From the NCBI GenBank assembly GCA_028818995.1, contig JAPPMR010000632.1, positions 1 through 9,377 of the forward strand: a DNA stretch of 9,377 nt, given 5' to 3'. Of this stretch, positions 7,169-9,377 are shown piece by piece; position 1 is the stretch's first letter; each line of letters opens with the position of its first letter. Below the pieces are notes generated by a model. It was given only the letters and a program-made list of their open reading frames with translations. It was not told the DNA's origin and ran no database searches. The position numbers and the translations under genes are program-made. The stretch comes from Candidatus Poribacteria bacterium (GTDB taxonomy: Bacteria > Poribacteria > WGA-4E > WGA-3G).

Positions 7169-7678
7169 ATGTTTCGCAACTTGATAAGTCTGATAATCGG
7201 TTTACTATTTGTCATCGGTGGATTTTCAGTTTGGGTTGTGGAAATCCAAGCAGATGAACAATCAACGCCTAAAATTGAGCAACAGCAGGTAAAGGAAAAG
7301 CAGACAGAAAAGAAAAATACCTGCAATTGTTCTGACAAAACAGATGAAAAGGATGAAACGGAAAAACCGAGAACGGATACACAGGAACAACCCCAGGTAA
7401 ATGTCCACAAAGAATTCACCGCTGAGGGATACCGTCAAGTATTGACCAAGCAATTAGACGAAAATACTCGGGTGACAGTTCACAACGAGCATACACCAGA
7501 TGGCAAACAACACGGCTGGTCTACAGGAGTGGAATTTTCGTTAGATTTAGATAATGATGGCAAGGCAGTTCGTATCCTAAAAAAGACGGTAGCCGTTGTG
7601 ACCTATGTTCCAAAGAAAATTGGGCAAGGTGTTGTCTTTGTGGGGAAGGGTATAAAAAAGTTGTTTCGGCGACGGTAA
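7169..7678 (+). CDS. Small exported or membrane-anchored protein of unknown function
   Basis: I do not recognise a family for this 169-aa protein. Residues 5-24 form a hydrophobic signal or anchor, with possible cleavage near Q27-A28. Residues 29-76 are a low-complexity, highly charged K/E/Q/T/D linker interrupted by C52-N-C54. The C-terminal half looks folded: residues 80-122 are alternating polar/hydrophobic and are followed by D126-x-D128-x-D130-G. A basic, Val/Gly-rich tail (about 138-169) ends KKLFRRR and could bind membrane or acidic polymer. Translation is well supported by a near-perfect ribosome site TAAGGAGG at 7153-7160. It has its own promoter candidate upstream and is separated from the BMC genes by 90 bp holding an inverted repeat, so membership in the BMC operon is doubtful. 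Real gene: likely; function: unknown. Confidence 0.75.
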   Translation: MFRNLISLIIGLLFVIGGFSVWVVEIQADEQSTPKIEQQQVKEKQTEKKNTCNCSDKTDEKDETEKPRTDTQEQPQVNVHKEFTAEGYRQVLTKQLDENTRVTVHNEHTPDGKQHGWSTGVEFSLDLDNDGKAVRILKKTVAVVTYVPKKIGQGVVFVGKGIKKLFRRR

Positions 7679-7700
7679 ACAGTTTAGCTGCAAACTCCCT

Positions 7701-7729
7701 GCGTGAGCAGGCAATCAGTCAACTCACGC
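7701..7729 (+). repeat. Inverted repeat upstream of the BMC operon
   Basis: GCGTGAG at 7701-7707 pairs perfectly with CTCACGC at 7723-7729 across a 15-nt spacer. It is GC-rich against an AT-rich background and sits about 40 bp before the BMC-H start. No T-run follows, so it is not a canonical terminator. An operator for a BMC regulator or a leader hairpin are the alternatives. Confidence 0.4.
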
Positions 7730-7768
7730 TAAATCGAGAATTTTCAATAGGAGGAAATAGGTATCAAT

Positions 7769-8047
7769 ATGACTGGAGAAGCATTAGGTTTAGTTGAAAC
7801 GAGAGGTTTGGTTGGCAGTATTGAGGCTGCAGATGCCATGGTAAAAGCGGCGAATGTGAAACTTGTTGGGCGCGAACAAGTCGGTGCTGGTTACGTTACA
7901 GTGATGGTGCGCGGAGATGTCGGTGCTGTGAAAGCCGCAACAGATGTCGGTGCTGAAGCAGCCGCACGCGTTGGTGAAGTTGTTTCAGTGCATGTGATTC
8001 CACGTCCGCATGCTGAAGTTGAAACTATCCTGACAAACGAATCATAA
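7769..8047 (+). CDS. Bacterial microcompartment hexameric shell protein (BMC-H)
   Basis: The 92-aa product is a single canonical BMC domain (PduA/EutM/CcmK type) of the usual length. It forms hexamers that tile the facets of the protein shell. Diagnostic segments are [20 protein letters not shown] (5-24), the [13 protein letters not shown] strand and pore region (33-45), [19 protein letters not shown] (47-65) and the terminal strand [10 protein letters not shown] (72-81). By alignment with PduA, residues G39-A40-G41 line the central pore; small residues there are typical of shells passing small polar metabolites. AGGAGG at 7749-7754 lies 14 nt before the ATG, a longer spacing than optimal. 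PduL follows after 26 bp. It is the first recognisable gene of the BMC operon. Family identification is very secure. Confidence 0.97.
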   Translation: MTGEALGLVETRGLVGSIEAADAMVKAANVKLVGREQVGAGYVTVMVRGDVGAVKAATDVGAEAAARVGEVVSVHVIPRPHAEVETILTNES

Positions 8048-8051
8048 TTTC

Positions 8052-8099
8052 ATGAATAATTTTCTGGAAGTATTTGAATCCGAACAGACACAAAGTTGA
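8052..8099 (+). other. Possible 15-codon coupling ORF between BMC-H and PduL
   Basis: An ATG at 8052 opens a 15-codon frame that stops with TGA at 8097-8099, one base before an in-frame PduL ATG at 8101. Such an arrangement could support reinitiation at 8101. No strong ribosome site precedes it, and it may be chance. It matters only for deciding the PduL start. Confidence 0.2.
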
Positions 8100-8814
8100 T
8101 ATGCCTGACCAAGCTTTAGTTAAACTAATTACCCGTCGCGTAGTGAGTCAATTGACAAATGATCAATCTTGCAGCGGGTGTGCGTTACGAACTTGCGATG
8201 CGGGGAACCGTGCGTGCGATGTTGCTATAGCGCAGCAAAAAATTCCGGTCGGGGTTTCTGCTCGGCATGCACACGTAACCCAAGAAGACCTTGAGATACT
8301 TTACGGACCTGGACACCAACTTACTGTCTACGCACCGCTTTACCAACCGGAAGCGTTTGCAGCGAATGAAACAGTCACGGTTGTCGGAAAACGGATGCGT
8401 GCCATTGAACATGTTCGTATCCTTGGACCTGTGAGAGATTATTCGCAAGTAGAGGTAGCGCAGACGGAAGCAATTCGGCTCGGTTTAAACCCACCTATTC
8501 GGGATTCCGGTGATCTTGCAGGTGCTGAACCGATCACCCTTGTTGGTCCCACTGGAAGTGTGTATTTAGAAGAAGGTGCGATCTGTGCGACACGACACAT
8601 TCACATGAAACCAGAACAGGCTGAGGCTTTTAGTATCAAAGAAACAGACCTTTTAAAAATCCGCATTCCCGGAGAACGTGCCTTAATCTTTGAGAATATT
8701 CGTCCGAAAATTCATGAATCTTATGTGCTTCAGATGCATCTGGATACGGATGATTCCAATGCCGCAGGATTGAAAGGTGGCGAAGCTGTTGAACTGCTAC
8801 GTGACGAAACATGA
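8074..8814 (+). CDS. pduL: Phosphate acyltransferase PduL (BMC-associated phosphotransacylase)
   Basis: PduL interconverts acyl-CoA and acyl-phosphate (for example propionyl-CoA or acetyl-CoA), recycling CoA within the microcompartment. Both halves of the domain are visible: GVSARHAHVTQEDLEILYG with metal ligands H65 and H67, and ATRHIHMKPEQAEAF with H175 and H177. MHLDTDDSNAAGL supplies H222, and LGPVRDYSQVEVAQTEAIRL is characteristic. The open frame starts at TTG 8074 (GGAAG only 3 nt upstream). ATG 8101 (residue 10) is the alternative and begins directly at the conserved-looking helix; neither has an ideal ribosome site. Residues 10-28 form an amphipathic encapsulation-peptide-like helix (DQALVKLITRRVVSQL). 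An unusual four-cysteine insert (C33, C36, C41, C48) follows. Length is 246 aa against about 210 in Salmonella. The gene overlaps the next by 4 bp (ATGA). Confidence 0.96.
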   Translation: MNPNRHKVDMPDQALVKLITRRVVSQLTNDQSCSGCALRTCDAGNRACDVAIAQQKIPVGVSARHAHVTQEDLEILYGPGHQLTVYAPLYQPEAFAANETVTVVGKRMRAIEHVRILGPVRDYSQVEVAQTEAIRLGLNPPIRDSGDLAGAEPITLVGPTGSVYLEEGAICATRHIHMKPEQAEAFSIKETDLLKIRIPGERALIFENIRPKIHESYVLQMHLDTDDSNAAGLKGGEAVELLRDET

Positions 8815-9377
8815 CACCAGAACAGATTGCCCAAATTGAGAAAATTGTTGAGAGAGTGCTTGAAGCACACCTCAGTAGCACTCAACAAACCGAAAAACAG
8901 CTACTCGCAATATTTGGTGCTACGCAACTCCCATTAGAACCGATACTTCAACAATTCCAAATATGTCTACAAGAAGGATGGAAAATTAGAATAATTCTAT
9001 CCGATCTCGCAACTAAAACATTAAATCTTGAACCAATATATTCAACGTTTGGTGAAGATAACGTATTGCTGGAAAACGATTTAACCGATATACCATCTTT
9101 TGTCGAAAATTATTCACAGATCGTTTTGCCTGCGCTCTCCTATCCGATGGCAGGAAAACTTGCTTTGAAGTTGGTTGACACACCCTGTACCTATTTGGTA
9201 TTCCACGCGCTTTGTTGCGGAAAACGGGTTATAGCAGCATCAGATATTTTAAACACAAGGAAGTATATAAACAAAAAATCACTCACACTTGACCAAATTG
9301 AACCGTCACATGTAAACGCGTTAACCGAATTTGGCGTTCAATGGGTAACAGTTGATCAAATTGCGACAACAATTCGT
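8811..9377 (+). CDS. Partial HFCD-type flavoprotein of the BMC operon (3' end outside window)
   Basis: The frame from ATG 8811 stays open for 189 codons to the window end, so the C-terminus is missing. Residues 3-21 (PEQIAQIEKIVERVLEAHL) form an amphipathic helix like a BMC encapsulation peptide. A Gln-rich linker and an alpha/beta domain follow. Residues 104-125 (IVLPALSYPMAGKLALKLVD, then TP) resemble the HFCD/flavoprotein family motif in which a P-x-x-x-N/S-x-x-x-K-x-A pattern borders the FMN site. GKRVIAASDI (137-146) looks like the next core strand. Flavoproteins of this family occur in several BMC locus types, where they may handle cofactor or electron transfer; the exact reaction is not established. 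The ATGA overlap with PduL indicates translational coupling. Flavin family membership is a pattern-level inference. Confidence 0.72.
   Translation, partial: MTPEQIAQIEKIVERVLEAHLSSTQQTEKQLLAIFGATQLPLEPILQQFQICLQEGWKIRIILSDLATKTLNLEPIYSTFGEDNVLLENDLTDIPSFVENYSQIVLPALSYPMAGKLALKLVDTPCTYLVFHALCCGKRVIAASDILNTRKYINKKSLTLDQIEPSHVNALTEFGVQWVTVDQIATTIR

Noticed and set aside
7546..7566. DxDxDG motif in the small unknown protein as a calcium-binding EF-hand or dockerin loop
   Set aside because: The loop lacks the acidic residue at position 12 and no second loop is present; one short motif is not enough.
8185..8881. Minus-strand open frames opposite PduL
   Set aside because: They are antisense to a strongly conserved gene and have Cys/His/Ser/Arg-rich compositions typical of shadow frames.
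1..9377. tRNA, rRNA, CRISPR array, insertion sequence or transposase
   Set aside because: No cloverleaf, conserved rRNA segment, regularly spaced repeat or transposase motif was seen by eye on either strand.

Overview
The window is about 9.4 kb of moderately AT-rich bacterial DNA with every recognisable gene on the + strand. I count nine coding regions, the last cut by the window end. A Tat signal peptide, two probable lipoproteins, several Sec-exported proteins and a bacterial microcompartment (BMC) locus point to an uncultured bacterium with a Gram-negative type envelope. The combination of a BMC operon of BMC-H, PduL and a flavoprotein with a serpin and many exported TPR/VWA proteins would fit the Planctomycetes-Verrucomicrobia group or Candidatus Poribacteria. 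This is inference from gene content, as no phylogenetic marker gene is present.

Layout. Positions 1-227 are a leader with a plausible sigma70-type promoter and short repeats. Positions 228-1190 encode the molybdoenzyme MsrP, a periplasmic protein-methionine-sulfoxide reductase with its Mo-ligand cysteine; its usual membrane partner MsrQ is not downstream. The 180-bp gap 1191-1370 holds a striking set of nested inverted repeats that fold on paper into a three-way junction. Positions 1371-7074 carry five closely spaced genes whose products all appear to be exported: a serpin lipoprotein, a YfbK-like VWA-domain lipoprotein, a membrane-anchored HExxH (gluzincin) peptidase, a secreted calcineurin-like metallophosphoesterase and a membrane-anchored TPR protein. 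The last four are 5 to about 20 bp apart and look like one operon. A good sigma70-like promoter lies inside the 3' end of the TPR gene, followed by a small exported protein of unknown function (7169-7678).

Positions 7769-9377 are the start of a BMC operon: a hexameric shell protein (BMC-H), the phosphotransacylase PduL, and a partial HFCD-type flavoprotein that overlaps PduL by 4 bp and runs off the window. PduL and the flavoprotein both begin with a short amphipathic helix resembling an encapsulation peptide, so both are probably lumen cargo. PduL makes acyl-phosphate from acyl-CoA and recycles CoA inside the shell, which implies an aldehyde-oxidising compartment. The aldehyde dehydrogenase, pentameric shell proteins and aldehyde-producing enzyme are expected beyond the right edge.

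The points most worth following are the five-gene envelope cluster, the serpin reactive-centre loop (predicted Lys-Thr-Ser at P2-P1-P1', as I recall for the broad-spectrum bacterial serpin miropin), the four-cysteine insert of PduL, the shared targeting helices, and the structured element at about 1243-1333.
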